In this document: positions 41,120 through 50,198 of the stretch, in pieces
How positions within the stretch are numbered: the first letter of the stretch is position 1
Layout: every line of letters begins with the position of its first letter
Assembly (NCBI RefSeq): GCF_036099295.1
Contig: NZ_CP107976.1
Location: 2,666,001-2,730,000, forward strand
From: Streptomyces sp. NBC_00358
GTDB taxonomy: Bacteria; Actinomycetota; Actinomycetes; Streptomycetales; Streptomycetaceae
Length of the DNA stretch: 64,000 nucleotides
Direction of reading: 5' to 3'
Position numbers and translations under genes: made by a program
Notes under the pieces: generated by a model
Databases searched by the model: none
Seen by the model: the letters and a program-made list of their open reading frames with translations, nothing else
Told to the model about the DNA's origin: nothing

Positions 41120-43579
41120 ATGGCCCGCCGCAGCACGAAGACCCCGCCGCCCGACGACTCGTACGAGGAGAAGATCCTCGACATCGACGTCGTGGACGAG
41201 ATGCAGGGCTCCTTCCTCGAATACGCGTACTCGGTCATCTATTCGCGAGCCCTGCCGGACGCCCGCGACGGCCTCAAGCCGGTGCACCGTCGCATCGTCT
41301 ACCAGATGAACGAGATGGGCCTGCGTCCCGACCGCGGCTATGTGAAGTGCGCCCGCGTGGTCGGCGAGGTCATGGGTAAGCTCCACCCGCACGGCGACGC
41401 GTCGATCTACGACGCCCTGGTGCGTCTGGCCCAGCCCTTCTCCATGCGGCTGCCCCTGGTCGACGGTCACGGCAACTTCGGCTCGCTCGGCAACGACGAC
41501 CCGCCTGCCGCGATGCGTTACACCGAGGCCCGGATGGCCGACGCGACGTCGCTCATGACCGAGTCGATCGACGAGGACACGGTCGACTTCACGCCCAACT
41601 ACGACGGCCAGGAGCGGGAGCCGGTGGCCCTGCCGGCCGCCTTCCCGAACCTTCTGGTCAACGGCTCGTCCGGGATCGCCGTCGGCATGGCCACGAACAT
41701 GCCGCCGCACAACCTCGGCGAGGTCATCGCCGCCGCCCGCCACCTCATCCGGTACCCGGGCGCCGACCTCGAGACGCTGATGAAGCACGTTCCGGGACCC
41801 GACCTGCCCACGGGCGGCCGGATCGTCGGCCTCTCCGGGATCAGGGACGCGTACGAGACGGGCCGCGGCACGTTCAAGATCCGTGCCACGGTGTCGGTCG
41901 AGGACGTCACGGCGCGCCGCAAGGGCCTCGTCGTCACCGAACTGCCCTTCACCGTCGGCCCGGAGAAGGTGATCGCCAAGATCAAGGACCTGGTCGGGGC
42001 GAAGAAGCTCCAGGGAATCGCCGACGTCAAGGACCTCACCGACCGTGCGCACGGACTGCGCCTGGTCATCGAGATCAAGAACGGCTTCGTGCCGGAGGCG
42101 GTCCTCGAACAGCTCTACAAGCTGACGCCGATGGAGGAGTCCTTCGGCATCAACAACGTGGCACTGGTGGACGGTCAGCCGCTCACCCTGGGCCTCAAGG
42201 AGCTGCTGGAGGTCTACCTCGACCACCGCTTCAACGTCGTACGCCGCCGCAGCGAGTTCCGCCGTACCAAGAAGCGCGACCGGCTGCACCTGGTCGAGGG
42301 TCTCCTCGTCGCCCTCCTGGACATCGACGAGGTCATCCGCCTCATCCGCTCCAGCGACAACTCGGCGCAGGCCAAGGAACGCCTGATCGAGCACTTCTCG
42401 CTCTCCGAGATCCAGACGCAGTACATCCTGGACACGCCGCTGCGCCGCCTCACCCGGTTCGACCGCATCGAGCTGGAGTCGGAGCGCGACCGGCTCAACG
42501 GCGAGATCGACGAGCTGACCGGCATCCTGGATTCGGACGCGGAGCTGCGCAAGCTGGTCTCCGGCGAACTGGCCGCTGTGGCCAAGAAGTTCGGCACCGA
42601 CCGGCGCACGGTGCTGCTGGAGTCGGCGGGCAGCCCCGCCGCGACGGTCTCGCTCCAGGTCGCCGACGCCCCGTGCCGGGTGCTGCTGTCCTCGACGGGA
42701 CTGCTGGCGCGTACGGCGACCGGTGACCCCTTCGGGGAGGACCCGGACGGCAAGCGCACCAAGCACGACGTGATCGTCTCCGCGGTGCCCGCGACGGCAC
42801 GCGGCGAGATCGGCGCGGTCACGTCCCTGGGCCGCCTCCTCCGCCTGAACGTGATCGACCTCCCGCAGCTGCCCGAGACGGCGTCGGCGCCGAACCTCTC
42901 CGGGGGTGCCCCGGTCTCGGAGTTCCTGTCCTCCCTGGAGCAGGACGAGACGGTGATCTGCCTGACGACGCTCGACGAGGCGTCCCCGGGCCTGGCGATC
43001 GGCACGGAGCAGGGTGTCGTCAAGCGTGTGGTTCCCGACTACCCCTCGAACAAGGAGGAGTTGGAGGTCATCACCCTCAAGGACGGCGACCGGATCGTCG
43101 GCGCGGTCGAGCTGCGCACCGGCGAGGAGGACCTGGTCTTCATCACGGACGACGCGCAGTTGCTGCGCTATCAGGCCTCGCAGGTACGCCCGCAGGGCCG
43201 GGCGGCGGGCGGCATGGCCGGCATCAAGCTGATCGAAGGGGCCAAGGTGATCTCGTTCACCGCGGTCGACCCGGCGGTCGAGGCGGTGGTGTTCACGGTT
43301 GCCGGCTCACGCGGGACGCTGGACGACTCCGTCCAGACCACGGCCAAGCTGACTCCCTTCGACCAGTACCCGCGCAAGGGCCGCGCCACGGGCGGTGTGC
43401 GCTGCCAGCGGTTCCTGAAGGGCGAGGACTGCCTGTCGCTGGCCTGGGCCGGTCCGACGCCGGGACGCGCGGCGCAGAAGACCGGCATGCCCGTCGACCT
43501 GCCGGAGATCGACCCGCGCCGCGACGGCTCGGGCATCTCGCTCGGCAAGCCGGTGTCGGTGGTGGCGGGCCCGGTGTAG
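41120..43579 (+). CDS. parC: DNA topoisomerase IV subunit A
   Basis: An 819-residue type IIA topoisomerase subunit that breaks and rejoins DNA to unlink daughter chromosomes, acting with ParE. The catalytic tyrosine is Y134 in AMRYTEARM. The quinolone-determining region is intact ([18 protein letters not shown]). The C-terminal beta-propeller (from about 505) has degenerate GyrA-box-like repeats ([22 protein letters not shown]), fitting ParC better than GyrA. The ATG at 41120 has AAGGAG 12 bases upstream. Its partner parE is about 18 kb away on the opposite strand, an arrangement normal for Streptomyces but not for most bacteria. Confidence 0.93.
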   Translation: MARRSTKTPPPDDSYEEKILDIDVVDEMQGSFLEYAYSVIYSRALPDARDGLKPVHRRIVYQMNEMGLRPDRGYVKCARVVGEVMGKLHPHGDASIYDALVRLAQPFSMRLPLVDGHGNFGSLGNDDPPAAMRYTEARMADATSLMTESIDEDTVDFTPNYDGQEREPVALPAAFPNLLVNGSSGIAVGMATNMPPHNLGEVIAAARHLIRYPGADLETLMKHVPGPDLPTGGRIVGLSGIRDAYETGRGTFKIRATVSVEDVTARRKGLVVTELPFTVGPEKVIAKIKDLVGAKKLQGIADVKDLTDRAHGLRLVIEIKNGFVPEAVLEQLYKLTPMEESFGINNVALVDGQPLTLGLKELLEVYLDHRFNVVRRRSEFRRTKKRDRLHLVEGLLVALLDIDEVIRLIRSSDNSAQAKERLIEHFSLSEIQTQYILDTPLRRLTRFDRIELESERDRLNGEIDELTGILDSDAELRKLVSGELAAVAKKFGTDRRTVLLESAGSPAATVSLQVADAPCRVLLSSTGLLARTATGDPFGEDPDGKRTKHDVIVSAVPATARGEIGAVTSLGRLLRLNVIDLPQLPETASAPNLSGGAPVSEFLSSLEQDETVICLTTLDEASPGLAIGTEQGVVKRVVPDYPSNKEELEVITLKDGDRIVGAVELRTGEEDLVFITDDAQLLRYQASQVRPQGRAAGGMAGIKLIEGAKVISFTAVDPAVEAVVFTVAGSRGTLDDSVQTTAKLTPFDQYPRKGRATGGVRCQRFLKGEDCLSLAWAGPTPGRAAQKTGMPVDLPEIDPRRDGSGISLGKPVSVVAGPV

Positions 43580-43586
43580 TGCGCGG

Positions 43587-44672
43587 TCAGCCCTCCGGGC
43601 TCGGCTCCTGTACGTAGCGGAGGACGCCCCACATGCTGTGTTCATCGGCGTGCGGGGCGTCCTCTTCGCATGCCTCCAGCTGCTTGGTCAGCGCCGCCGT
43701 GTCGATCCCGGAGCCGATGAGCACGAGCTGGGTGGTCCGCTCGTCCGAAGCGGGCCAGGGCTCCGGGTAGAAACGCAGGAACCGCCCGACGGCGTGCACC
43801 GAGTACCGGTTGCGGATGTCCTGGACGCCGAAGTCGACGTACCCCTTGATCCGGTAGAGCCCTTCGGGCCTGCTGTCGAGGAACGTCATCAACCGCCGTG
43901 GATCCAGCGGCACTTCGGAGCTGAAGGACAGAGCCTCATAGGCGGAGTGCAGATGGCCGGCGCCACCGGGCTCCTCGTGACCGTTCTCCCCCGCACCACC
44001 TTCGACGCGGTCATGGTCATGGTCATGGAGATCGTCGAAGGACAGCTGCCCGATGCGCTCCTCGCTGGGCCTGCAGTCGAAGAGGAACTCCGGATCGACC
44101 CGGCCGTAGGTGGCGGGGACGACCGCGGCGCGGCCGGCGAGCTCCCGGACCACTGCCAGCACCCGGCCCGCGTCGTCGGCCCGGTCGATCTTGTTGACGA
44201 CGACGAGATCGGCGAGGGCGAGGTGCCGGTCGATCTCGGGGTGCTTCTCGCGCGTGCCGGCGAACTCGGCGGCGTCGACGACCTCGACGAGCCCTCCGTA
44301 CACGATGCCCGGAAGCTCGCTGGCGAGGACCATGCGCACGAGCTCCTGGGGCTCCGCGAGCCCGCTCGCCTCGATGACGATGACGTCGATACGGGCAGAG
44401 GGTTGAGCGAGCCGATCCATATATTGATCAAGCTCGCCGACGTCGACCGCACAGCACAGACATCCGTTGCCGAGCGAGACGGTGGAGTCACCGAGCGCTC
44501 CGGCCACGGCCATCGCGTCGATCTCGATCGCGCCGAAGTCGTTGACCACGGCCCCGATCCGGCTGCCCCCACCGCGGTGCAGAAGATGGTTGAGCAGCGT
44601 CGTCTTGCCGGAACCCAGGAAGCCGGCGAGAACGATGACCGGGATCTGCGGGGGACTCGACTGGCTCACCAT
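43587..44672 (-). CDS. CobW/COG0523-family metal-chaperone GTPase
   Basis: A 361-residue G3E GTPase. Walker A is FLGSGKTTLLNHLL, the metal-binding motif is GCLCC (CxCC) near residue 77, the base-recognition motif is NKID, and a histidine-rich loop (DDLHDHDHDRVEG...HLHS) precedes the CobW_C domain (from about 255). The family delivers Zn, Co or other metals to client enzymes; the His-rich loop and CxCC motif favour zinc. The ATG at 44672 has GAGAGGG upstream. It converges on parC with only seven bases between stops. No Zur-type operator was found upstream. Confidence 0.9.
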   Translation of the reverse strand: MVSQSSPPQIPVIVLAGFLGSGKTTLLNHLLHRGGGSRIGAVVNDFGAIEIDAMAVAGALGDSTVSLGNGCLCCAVDVGELDQYMDRLAQPSARIDVIVIEASGLAEPQELVRMVLASELPGIVYGGLVEVVDAAEFAGTREKHPEIDRHLALADLVVVNKIDRADDAGRVLAVVRELAGRAAVVPATYGRVDPEFLFDCRPSEERIGQLSFDDLHDHDHDRVEGGAGENGHEEPGGAGHLHSAYEALSFSSEVPLDPRRLMTFLDSRPEGLYRIKGYVDFGVQDIRNRYSVHAVGRFLRFYPEPWPASDERTTQLVLIGSGIDTAALTKQLEACEEDAPHADEHSMWGVLRYVQEPSPEG

Positions 44673-44992
44673 GCGCCCTCTCTGAACCTGTGCGCGCACC
44701 GGCTCACTGGACCGGCGCTCACGCGGGGAATGAATGCCGACCAAGCATACGAGCGGGAGGAAACGCCCCGAAGTGAACGATTGTTAGCGGCGCTCGCGGG
44801 GCACACGTTGGACATGGCGCCGGTGGACGCGACCCGCACATCCCTCCGTGCGCCTCCTCTCCGCCTCCCTGCCGATCAGAGCCGCTCGGCAACACTGGGG
44901 GGCGGCAAGCGCGCCGCCCACCGCTCGCCGGTCCGCTCCCTGTCGCCCCACCACCGACGACCGGCGGACGGTCGCCTGACTCGGGGGTTGAC
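44673..44992. other. 320-base divergent region, CobW and DUF6082
   Basis: No gene is supported. I looked for a Zur box (TGAAAATGATTTTCA-like) because COG0523 genes are often zinc-repressed and found none. No palindrome longer than 12 bases is obvious. The TCGGGGG at 44981-44987 serves as ribosome site for the DUF6082 gene. Confidence 0.4.
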
Positions 44993-45550
44993 ATGGCCAC
45001 ACGGAAAGACAAAGTGCGTGGGTTGGGCTCCGCCGCCGCGGCGGCCGTCGGCCTGCTGACCGGCGCCGCCGTCACCCTCGTCGCGCAGAGAACCACGCTC
45101 GACGCGCTGCACGCCCGGATCGAACTGCTCGAACAAGCCGCCCAGACCCAGCGGCAGGCCAACCTCGCCCATCAACAGCGGCTCCACTGGGAGCTGTTGA
45201 GCAAGGCCATGGACGATCCCGAGCTGGCCGAGGTACTGGACACGTACGAGGGGACAGTCCCTCCGAGGAGACAGCGCCAGTTCCTCTTCACCAACGCCTT
45301 GTACACCAACGCGCTCTGCTACTACCGCATGGGCAACATGACCCGCGAGGAGTTCTTCGGATTTGCCCGCGGCTGGCTCCAGAACCCGATCTTCCGCGAG
45401 TACTGGTACGCAACGCGCCCTTATCGCGCGACTCTCATCAGCACATCGGACGAAGCCCAAATCGGACTTATGGTCGAAGAGCTCCTCTCCCAACTGGAGG
45501 AGACAGACGCGGACGAGTGGTGGGTGGTGGGCGAGCCGCCGAGCGAGTAG
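44993..45550 (+). CDS. DUF6082 membrane-anchored protein
   Basis: A 185-residue protein with one N-terminal helix (GSAAAAAVGLLTGAAVTLVA), a coiled-coil segment (TTLDALHARIELLEQAAQTQ) and a helical C-terminal domain rich in aromatic residues (YTNALCYYRMGNMTREEFFG; NPIFREYWYATR). This matches the streptomycete DUF6082 family, which has many paralogues per genome and no known function; members are often near XRE/DUF397-type (WhiJ-like) regulators. No such regulator is adjacent here, only the 79-residue protein downstream. The ATG follows GGGGG. Confidence 0.8.
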   Translation: MATRKDKVRGLGSAAAAAVGLLTGAAVTLVAQRTTLDALHARIELLEQAAQTQRQANLAHQQRLHWELLSKAMDDPELAEVLDTYEGTVPPRRQRQFLFTNALYTNALCYYRMGNMTREEFFGFARGWLQNPIFREYWYATRPYRATLISTSDEAQIGLMVEELLSQLEETDADEWWVVGEPPSE

Positions 45551-45821
45551 CGCTTTCCGTCCGCCACACTCCGGCGCAAACCCGTTCACTTGCGCCACCC
45601 TGTCGAGCGAATCACACGGTCGGGCGATAACGAACGAGTAAATCGGCGCGTTTCCCCAGATGCCAACAGGGTTGACTGCTGCGCAATCACGTATTGGGTC
45701 GATCCCCACCGAACGTCGTTCCAGCCGCGGGTCCGAGGTTGCAGCCCCACAGGGCCGCATCGCGCCGCGCAGCAACAGCGCGCAGGCAATCCCACCTCGA
45801 GATCAAAGGGAAGCAAGAACA

Positions 45822-46061
45822 GTGAGCCACATCATCCGTCGGATCGGCACTCCTCCAACCTTGCGAGGAAGCACCTCTGGTGCGAATTGCCCGGACATCT
45901 TCGAACTGTCCGACGGAACGTTCGCTGTGATCGGAACAGACGTCACCGAGAAGCTCGACGCCGAGCTTCCCCCGGACGCATCCCGGGCAGATTACGAGAG
46001 AATCGTCGTAGTGACCCGCGAAACCCTCATTCACGCGAAGATGGACATTCCCGACGCATAG
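45822..46061 (+). CDS. 79-residue conserved Streptomyces protein
   Basis: A GTG at 45822 with AAGGGAAG 13 bases upstream opens a 79-residue frame starting MSHIIRRIGTPPTLRGSTSG, with CPDIFELSDGTFAVIGTDVT in the centre and a helical end (RADYERIVVVTRETLIHAKM). Similar proteins are common and multi-copy in Streptomyces, usually beside regulators of the DUF397/WhiJ type. No catalytic motif exists; the DGTFAVIGTDVT segment suggests a small beta-sandwich. It lies 271 bases after the DUF6082 gene on the same strand; that gap shows no other gene. An intrinsic terminator follows at 46289. Confidence 0.75.
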   Translation: MSHIIRRIGTPPTLRGSTSGANCPDIFELSDGTFAVIGTDVTEKLDAELPPDASRADYERIVVVTRETLIHAKMDIPDA

Positions 46062-46288
46062 GCCCGCCCCGAACGTCGCGTTCTCACGCGAGTATCGGCA
46101 CACCCTCCGATCACTATGCGTTCGCTTTGCCCTTGGTAGCCCAGTTTTGCGCACCGTCCCGTCCGGTGGGCGGTCGCGAGACGACCCACACCAGGTCCGC
46201 CGGGTCACCGCACACATGTGCCCGAGACTCTCGTCCAGGCGATTTTCCTCGCGCGTAGCGGCAGCGGTTCCGGAGCTACTGACACCCC

Positions 46289-46323
46289 CGGGCTCGGCAC
46301 CGATCTGGTGCCGGGCCCGTTTT
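46289..46323 (+). terminator. Intrinsic terminator in the gap before citrate synthase
   Basis: GGGCTCGGCACC pairs with GGTGCCGGGCCC (one T-G wobble) around GATCT and is followed by GTTTT. It is read from the plus strand, after the 79-residue gene. The rest of the 395-base gap (46062-46456) holds only GC-rich low-complexity sequence, including three GCGGTGAG-like units at 46435-46458. Confidence 0.75.
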
Positions 46324-46456
46324 CGCTCCGCCCCGGACCCGCGCGGTGCGGTCCGGCCCGTTCAAGCCCTGCCCGTTCAGGTCCTGCGCGATGCCGGGCG
46401 GTCCGGTGCGGGCCGATGCAGGCCGGTATGGCGCGGTGAGATGCGGTGAGGTGCGG

Positions 46457-47623
46457 TCAGCCGAGGGCAGGAACCGGCACCGGCGGAACCGGTCCCACGT
46501 ATCGGGCCGCCGGGCGGATGATCTTCGAATCCTCCGACTGCTCCAGGATGTTGGCGCTCCAGCCGACCACCCGGGCGGCGGCGAACGTGGGCGTGAACAT
46601 CGCGCGGGGCAACCCGCAGAGTTCCATGACCACACCGGCGTAGAACTCCACGTTGGTGTGCAGCTCACGGCCCGGCTTGAGCTCTGCCAGGATCGCCTCC
46701 ACCTGCCGCTCCACTTCGACGGCGAACTCGACGAGCGGCCCGCCGAAGCCCTGGGCTATCCCGCGGAGCATCCGCGAACGCGGGTCCTCCGTGCGGTAGA
46801 CGGGGTGTCCGAAGCCCATGATGCGATCACCTGCGAGGACACGTTCGCGGATCCAGGAGTCGATACGGTCGGGGGTTCCGATCGCGTCGAGCGTGTCCAG
46901 GGCCCGACTGGGAGCACCACCGTGGAGAGGTCCGGAGAGGGCACCGACCGCACCCACCAGGCAGGCCGCCACATCCGCGCCGGTGGACGCGATCACCCGG
47001 GCGGTGAACGTTGACGCATTGAATCCGTGATCAATGGTTGAGATGAGGTATTGCTCAACCGCACGAGCACGGACCGCTTCCGGCTCCGATCCCGTCAACA
47101 TGTACAGGTAGTTGGCGGCGTACCCCAGGTCCTCGCGCGGTTCCACCGGCTCCAGCCCCTGCCCGAGCCGGTACAGGGCCGTGAGCAGTGTGGGTACGGC
47201 CGCCGACGCCACGAGGCCGTCGTCGCGGCGCCGCCCGGCGTCGATGTCGTACACCGGGCGGAACCCCAGCGAGGCCCCCAACAGCGACAACGCGGTGCGC
47301 AACCCGGCGAGCGGTCCCGCCGGTCCGGTCGCCGCCGCGATGGCGGGCAGCGCGGCGCGCACGTCGTCCGGCAGCCGGCGCAGCCTCGCCGTCCTCGCGG
47401 CGAAGGCGGCCCGGCGAGTCCCGTCGGGCAGCTCGCCATGGGCCAGCAGATGCCATACGTCCTCGAAGCCGCGGGACCGCGCGAGGTCGACGGCCGAGTA
47501 CTGGCGGTAGTGATAAAAGCCCTCCAGGCCTCTGACGTCACCCAGTTCGGTGTCGGTGACGACGACGCCCGCGAGTCCTCGCGGCACGTCGACAGAGGTG
47601 GACGCGGTTCGGTTGATCGGCAT
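46457..47623 (-). CDS. Citrate synthase (short type 2)
   Basis: A 388-residue citrate synthase that condenses acetyl-CoA and oxaloacetate, or possibly 2-methylcitrate from propionyl-CoA. Catalytic histidines are in SGPLHGGAPS and GFGHPVYRTEDPR. The third catalytic residue, normally aspartate in NVDFY, is glutamate here (HTNVEFYAG), which is seen in other actinobacterial paralogues and may alter activity. The ATG has an excellent GGGAGGAAAC ribosome site. It is divergent from a second citrate synthase fused to a DNA-binding domain, across 88 bases that contain two nested palindromes. Confidence 0.9.
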   Translation of the reverse strand: MPINRTASTSVDVPRGLAGVVVTDTELGDVRGLEGFYHYRQYSAVDLARSRGFEDVWHLLAHGELPDGTRRAAFAARTARLRRLPDDVRAALPAIAAATGPAGPLAGLRTALSLLGASLGFRPVYDIDAGRRRDDGLVASAAVPTLLTALYRLGQGLEPVEPREDLGYAANYLYMLTGSEPEAVRARAVEQYLISTIDHGFNASTFTARVIASTGADVAACLVGAVGALSGPLHGGAPSRALDTLDAIGTPDRIDSWIRERVLAGDRIMGFGHPVYRTEDPRSRMLRGIAQGFGGPLVEFAVEVERQVEAILAELKPGRELHTNVEFYAGVVMELCGLPRAMFTPTFAAARVVGWSANILEQSEDSKIIRPAARYVGPVPPVPVPALG

Positions 47624-47656
47624 GTTTCCTCCCTGGACTTGATTCGACTGTCCATG

Positions 47657-47692
47657 ATTGACTCTAGAGCTGTCAATGTTGATTTAATCAAC
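47657..47692. promoter_or_regulatory. Nested palindromic operator between two citrate synthase genes
   Basis: ATTGAC-N9-GTCAAT (47657-47677) is followed without a gap by GTTGATTTAATCAAC (47678-47692). Both are perfect inverted repeats, and the region is markedly AT-rich for this genome. TTGACA on the minus strand and TTGACT on the plus strand within it resemble -35 hexamers, so a protein bound here would affect both divergent promoters. Confidence 0.6.
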
Positions 47693-47711
47693 ATAACGAT
47701 CCACGGATACG

Positions 47712-48980
47712 GTGGCGCTCATGAGGGATCGAGAAGCGGCAACGCCGGCACACGAAGGCCGACGGCTCAGCACCAAAGAGACCGCCGAACTGCTCGGCGT
47801 GAAGCCGGAGACCGTGTACGCGTATGTGAGCCGCGGTCAGCTCAGCAGCAGGCGGGAGCCGGGAGGGCGCGGGAGCACGTTCGACACCAAGGAGGTGGAG
47901 GCGCTCGCTCGGCGCAACAGGCGGGAAAGTGGCGGCAGTTCGAGCGGCGGCGACGAGCTCTCCGTCCGCACCCGCATCACCCTGATCGACAGGGACCGCT
48001 ACTACTACCGGGGCGTCGACGCGACGGAACTGGCCGCGCGGTACTCCTACGAAGAGATCGCCGAATGGCTGTGGACGGGCGTACTGCGCCCCGGGGTCGT
48101 GTTCACGGCCCCGGAAGCATCCGCGGCCGTCGCCCGGCGCAGCGTCGACGCACTGCCCGAACACGGCGGCCCGACCGACCGTCTGAGGGTCGCCGCGATC
48201 GCCGCCGCGGCGGCCGACCCACTGCGCTTCGACCTCTCCGAGAGCGCCGTGCTCGGCACCGGGCGCACTCTCATCCCCACGCTCGTCGCCGCGCTCCCCC
48301 CGGTGCGGCACGACCACCGCGACGAGGGCCCGCTGGCGCATCGACTGTGGGCACGGCTCACCGGGCGCACCCCCGATGACGCGTCACTGCGCGTACTGGA
48401 CACGGCGCTCGGGCTGCTCGTCGACCACGACCTCGCCGCCTCGACGCTCGCGGTACGGGTGGCCGCGTCGGCCCGCGCCCACCCGTACGCGGCCGTGTCG
48501 GCGGGCCTCGGCGTCCTCGAAGGGCCCCTTCACGGGGCGGCCAGCGGTCTCGCGCACCGACTGCTGCTCGACGTTCTGGACCAGGGCACCGCCGTTCCCG
48601 TGGTCGCCGACGAACTGCGCGCCGGGCGCCGTGTCCCCGGACTCGGTCATCGGCTCTACCCCGGCGAGGATCCCCGCGCGCGTGCCCTGTTCGCCCTCCT
48701 GGAAGAGGTGCCCGGTGCCGCGCCCGCGCTGGCGGCGGCCCAGGATGTGGTGACCACCACGGCCCGCCACACTCCCCTGCACGCCAATGTCGACCTCGCC
48801 CTGGCCGTCTTCACCGTCTCCTCCGGCATGCCGGCCTCCGCGGGGGAGACGATCTTCGCTGTCGCCCGGACGGCGGGCTGGATCGCCCACACCCTGGAGG
48901 AGTACGCGGAGCGTCCCCTGCGGATGCGGCCGAGCGGGCACTACGTCGGCGAGCGGCCGCCGCAGCCGCTCCCGCGCTAG
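47712..48980 (+). CDS. Helix-turn-helix / citrate synthase fusion protein
   Basis: A 422-residue fusion. Residues about 18-68 form a MerR/excisionase-type HTH (RLSTKETAELLGVKPETVYA, then a wing with RREPGGRGSTFDTKEVEAL). A basic linker joins it to a citrate synthase domain (about 85-415). The three catalytic residues are retained: histidine in EGPLHGAAS, histidine in GLGHRLYPGEDPRA and aspartate in HANVDLALA. Thus it could be both enzyme and regulator. It starts at GTG 47712 or ATG 47721; neither has a good ribosome site. The palindromic operator 20-55 bases upstream is the obvious candidate binding site. HTH-citrate synthase fusions occur in other actinomycetes; I know of no defined function. 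Confidence 0.88.
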   Translation: MALMRDREAATPAHEGRRLSTKETAELLGVKPETVYAYVSRGQLSSRREPGGRGSTFDTKEVEALARRNRRESGGSSSGGDELSVRTRITLIDRDRYYYRGVDATELAARYSYEEIAEWLWTGVLRPGVVFTAPEASAAVARRSVDALPEHGGPTDRLRVAAIAAAAADPLRFDLSESAVLGTGRTLIPTLVAALPPVRHDHRDEGPLAHRLWARLTGRTPDDASLRVLDTALGLLVDHDLAASTLAVRVAASARAHPYAAVSAGLGVLEGPLHGAASGLAHRLLLDVLDQGTAVPVVADELRAGRRVPGLGHRLYPGEDPRARALFALLEEVPGAAPALAAAQDVVTTTARHTPLHANVDLALAVFTVSSGMPASAGETIFAVARTAGWIAHTLEEYAERPLRMRPSGHYVGERPPQPLPR

Positions 48981-49125
48981 ACGGCCGCACCCCGGGCGCG
49001 GGAGGAGCGCCCCCAGGCGCCCTCCCGCCACGTCCTCCCCCACATATCTCCGCACGCCCGGCCCCGCGCCTGGACCACCCCCGACGCGCCCCCGTACCTG
49101 CGACCGGAAGTCGCCCTGGGTGAAG

Positions 49126-49144
49126 TCAGGTTAGGCTCACCTCT
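49126..49144. promoter_or_regulatory. Iron box touching the start codon of the sucrase/ferredoxin-like gene
   Basis: TCAGGTTAGGCTCACCTCT matches the DmdR1/IdeR consensus TTAGGTTAGGCTCACCTAA at 16 of 19 positions. It ends one base before the GTG at 49145, so bound repressor would cover the promoter, start codon region, or both. Confidence 0.75.
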
Positions 49145-50089
49145 GTGAGTACGTGCACGACCGCGTCGCGGCACCTCGACGAGCCACTCTCCGGGACCGC
49201 GGCCACCGCGAGAACATGGCTGCTCATCGAGCAGCCCGGCCCCTGGGGTGCCAAGGCGCTCACTTCGAGCCACCTGGACCCCACGCTCGGTCGTGCCCTC
49301 GAAGCGGCCGCGCGGGGCACAGGGGTACGGATCGCGCTCATCCGCCGCCCCGGACGCCATGCCGACTGCGGCACGGCCGCCGAACGGCATGTGTACGCAG
49401 CCCACACGACCCCGGGAAACGTATGGCTGCACGGCGCCATGACGCGTGATCCCGGACAGGTGCTCGACCTCGACTTCCACGCCCTCGGCGCGGGTGATCC
49501 ATGCTCCTTCGACGGGGTTCTTCAGGGGCGGCCCCACACGGGCGATCCGCTCGCCCTCGTCTGCACCAACGGCAAGCGCGACCGCTGCTGCGCACTGCTC
49601 GGACGGCCCCTGGCGGCGGAACTGGCCGCGTCCGGGGTCAACGGCGCCTGGGAGGTCACCCATCTGGGCGGTCATCGCTTCTCGCCCACCGTGCTGGTCC
49701 TGCCTTACGGGTACGCGTACGGCCGCGCCCAGGCGCACGCCGTCAAGGAGGTCCTGCAGGGCGTCCGGGAAGGCCGCGTCGTCACGGAGGGCTGCCGGGG
49801 GAACTCCGCCTGGGAGCGCCCCGGCCAGGCGGCCGAGCTGGCCGTACGGACGTCGTCGGGAGAGCACGCCGCCGATGTCCTGACCGTGGTCCGCACGGAG
49901 GGCGCCGCGCCGCGCTGGGAGGTGACCGTCGCCCACGCGGACGGTCGCATGTGGCGGGTCATCGTCGCGCAGGGCGCCTCGCTGCCGCCCCGCCCGGAGA
50001 GCTGCGGCTCGGCACTGGGTTCACCCGCCCGGATGGACGTGGTGGCCGTACGGCAACTGGAGGCGACGGCCGTCGCCGTGGCCTGCTGA
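49145..50089 (+). CDS. Sucrase/ferredoxin-like (Suc_Fer) protein
   Basis: A 314-residue protein of the Suc_Fer-like family (PF06999), whose second half is a thioredoxin-like [2Fe-2S] ferredoxin fold. The conserved cysteines are in LVCTNGKRDRCCALLGRPL (C-x7-CC), and THLGGHRFSPTVLVLPYG is the family's histidine motif. A role in iron-sulphur redox or in iron release from siderophores is suspected but not established. No ribosome site precedes the GTG; an iron box abuts it. Either the mRNA is leaderless or translation starts further in. It stands alone. Confidence 0.83.
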   Translation: MSTCTTASRHLDEPLSGTAATARTWLLIEQPGPWGAKALTSSHLDPTLGRALEAAARGTGVRIALIRRPGRHADCGTAAERHVYAAHTTPGNVWLHGAMTRDPGQVLDLDFHALGAGDPCSFDGVLQGRPHTGDPLALVCTNGKRDRCCALLGRPLAAELAASGVNGAWEVTHLGGHRFSPTVLVLPYGYAYGRAQAHAVKEVLQGVREGRVVTEGCRGNSAWERPGQAAELAVRTSSGEHAADVLTVVRTEGAAPRWEVTVAHADGRMWRVIVAQGASLPPRPESCGSALGSPARMDVVAVRQLEATAVAVAC

Positions 50090-50163
50090 CAAGCCGGGTC
50101 CCGCCTCCCCTCCCCCGCGCCCCACCACCGGCTCACGTATTGATCAAGAGATCCATGCCACAC

Positions 50164-50177
50164 CCCCTTCGAAGGGG
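50164..50177. promoter_or_regulatory. 14-bp perfect palindrome upstream of the sensor kinase gene
   Basis: CCCCTTCGAAGGGG is self-complementary and lies 22 bases before the ATG at 50199. It could be an operator or a small terminator for the upstream gene; no T-run follows. Confidence 0.35.
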
Positions 50178-50198
50178 CGCGTACATCCCCGTACCGTC

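Noticed and set aside
44673..44992. Zur-type zinc box upstream of the CobW-family gene
   Set aside because: Expected for COG0523 genes, but no TGAnAATnATTnTCA-like palindrome is present.
50164..50177. CCCCTTCGAAGGGG as an intrinsic terminator of the Suc_Fer gene
   Set aside because: No loop and no T-run, and it sits only 22 bases before the next start; kept only as a low-confidence regulatory palindrome.
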